Shown here: in pieces, positions 5,072 to 5,176 of the stretch | Layout of the letters: every line of letters starts with the position of its first letter | Numbering within the stretch: position 1 is the stretch's first letter | Assembly (NCBI GenBank): GCA_023267775.1 | Contig: JAHFMQ010000048.1 | Coordinates: 1-5,176, forward strand | Direction of reading: 5' to 3' | From: Candidatus Kaiserbacteria bacterium | Lineage (GTDB): Bacteria; Patescibacteriota; Minisyncoccia; Phycocordibacterales; Phycocordibacteraceae | Length of the DNA: 5,176 nt | The notes under the pieces: generated by a model | Seen by the model: the letters and a program-made list of their open reading frames with translations, nothing else | What the model was told of the DNA's origin: nothing | Databases searched by the model: none | Made by a program: the position numbers and the translations under genes

Positions 5072-5087
5072 ATGCCCGATTGTATCA
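5072..5087 (-). promoter_or_regulatory. Extended -10 promoter element directly upstream of hisS
   Basis: On the minus strand TGATACAAT (5079-5087) fits an extended -10 (TGn plus TACAAT, 5/6). Start of transcription would be near 5072, one base before the hisS ATG, making a leaderless or nearly leaderless message; this agrees with the lack of a Shine-Dalgarno. No convincing -35 is seen 16-18 nt upstream, which extended -10 promoters can tolerate. Confidence 0.45.
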
Positions 5088-5102
5088 GAACCGCGAGCAA
5101 AC

Positions 5103-5176
5103 TCACTTCTGGACGTCTATGATGCGCGGCTGGCCGTACTGGTCGGTGCGTATCTCGGCAGAGAAATTCTGAGCTT
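5103..5176 (-). CDS. C-terminal end of an unrecognised protein (partial)
   Basis: The last 23 codons of a gene that enters from the right edge, ending in TGA at 5103-5105. The visible end reads AEIRTDQYGQPRIIDVQK, a mixed charged and polar sequence typical of a real soluble C-terminus. This frame is preferred over the overlapping open frame because its residue mix is protein-like and it stops just before hisS. It would be the gene directly upstream of hisS, 31 nt away, and may be co-transcribed with it. The fragment is too short to name a family. Confidence 0.5.
   Translation of the reverse strand, partial: AQNFSAEIRTDQYGQPRIIDVQK

Noticed and set aside
4816..5106. Minus-strand open frame overlapping the hisS start
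   Set aside because: It is out of frame within well-conserved hisS coding sequence, and its translation is Arg/Pro/Ser-rich like a shadow frame.
1..5176. Transfer RNAs, CRISPR arrays, insertion sequences or attachment sites
   Set aside because: I saw no cloverleaf sequence, no spaced direct repeats, no transposase-like protein and no target-site duplication; the only repeats are the promoter and terminator pairs described.

Overview
All convincing genes in this window lie on the minus strand, so it reads from the right edge (5176) to the left edge (1). Sizes and layout are those of a compact bacterial genome. Small unrecognised membrane and exported proteins, and a HisRS directly followed by a small RNase H-fold protein, look compatible with a Patescibacteria/CPR lineage. 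That placement rests on general impression only, with no phylogenetic marker test. TGA serves as a stop codon, so code 11 fits.

Right part (5176 to 3219), housekeeping: the last 23 codons of an unrecognised gene, then hisS (histidyl-tRNA synthetase, complete, 422 aa), then a 193-aa DEDDy-type 3'-5' exonuclease-like protein whose start lies 2 nt after the hisS stop. hisS has no Shine-Dalgarno but has an extended -10 ending 7 nt before its ATG, so its message may be leaderless.

Middle (3218 to 1257), export module: a 171-aa predicted lipoprotein and, 25 nt later, a 417-aa secreted protein combining an alpha/beta-hydrolase-like part (S-H-S-Q-G nucleophile elbow) with a C-terminal DUF2135/YfaP-like beta domain. 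They form a likely two-gene operon with strong ribosome binding sites, closed by a good intrinsic terminator.

Left part (1256 to 79), paralogous membrane-protein units: two small multi-pass membrane proteins (146 and 143/144 aa) that appear to be distant paralogues. Each has its own near-consensus promoter (TTGACA, 16 nt, TATACT) and its own intrinsic terminator. The two promoter segments are 24/30 identical, and the terminators at 681-712 and 1257-1288 share a 15-base core. This repeated promoter-gene-terminator design is the most unusual thing in the window.

Left edge (61 to 1): the first 20 codons of another membrane-anchored or exported protein, starting only 17 nt after the preceding terminator.

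There is no RNA gene, CRISPR array, transposase or tRNA visible. No gene-free stretch exceeds about 170 bases.
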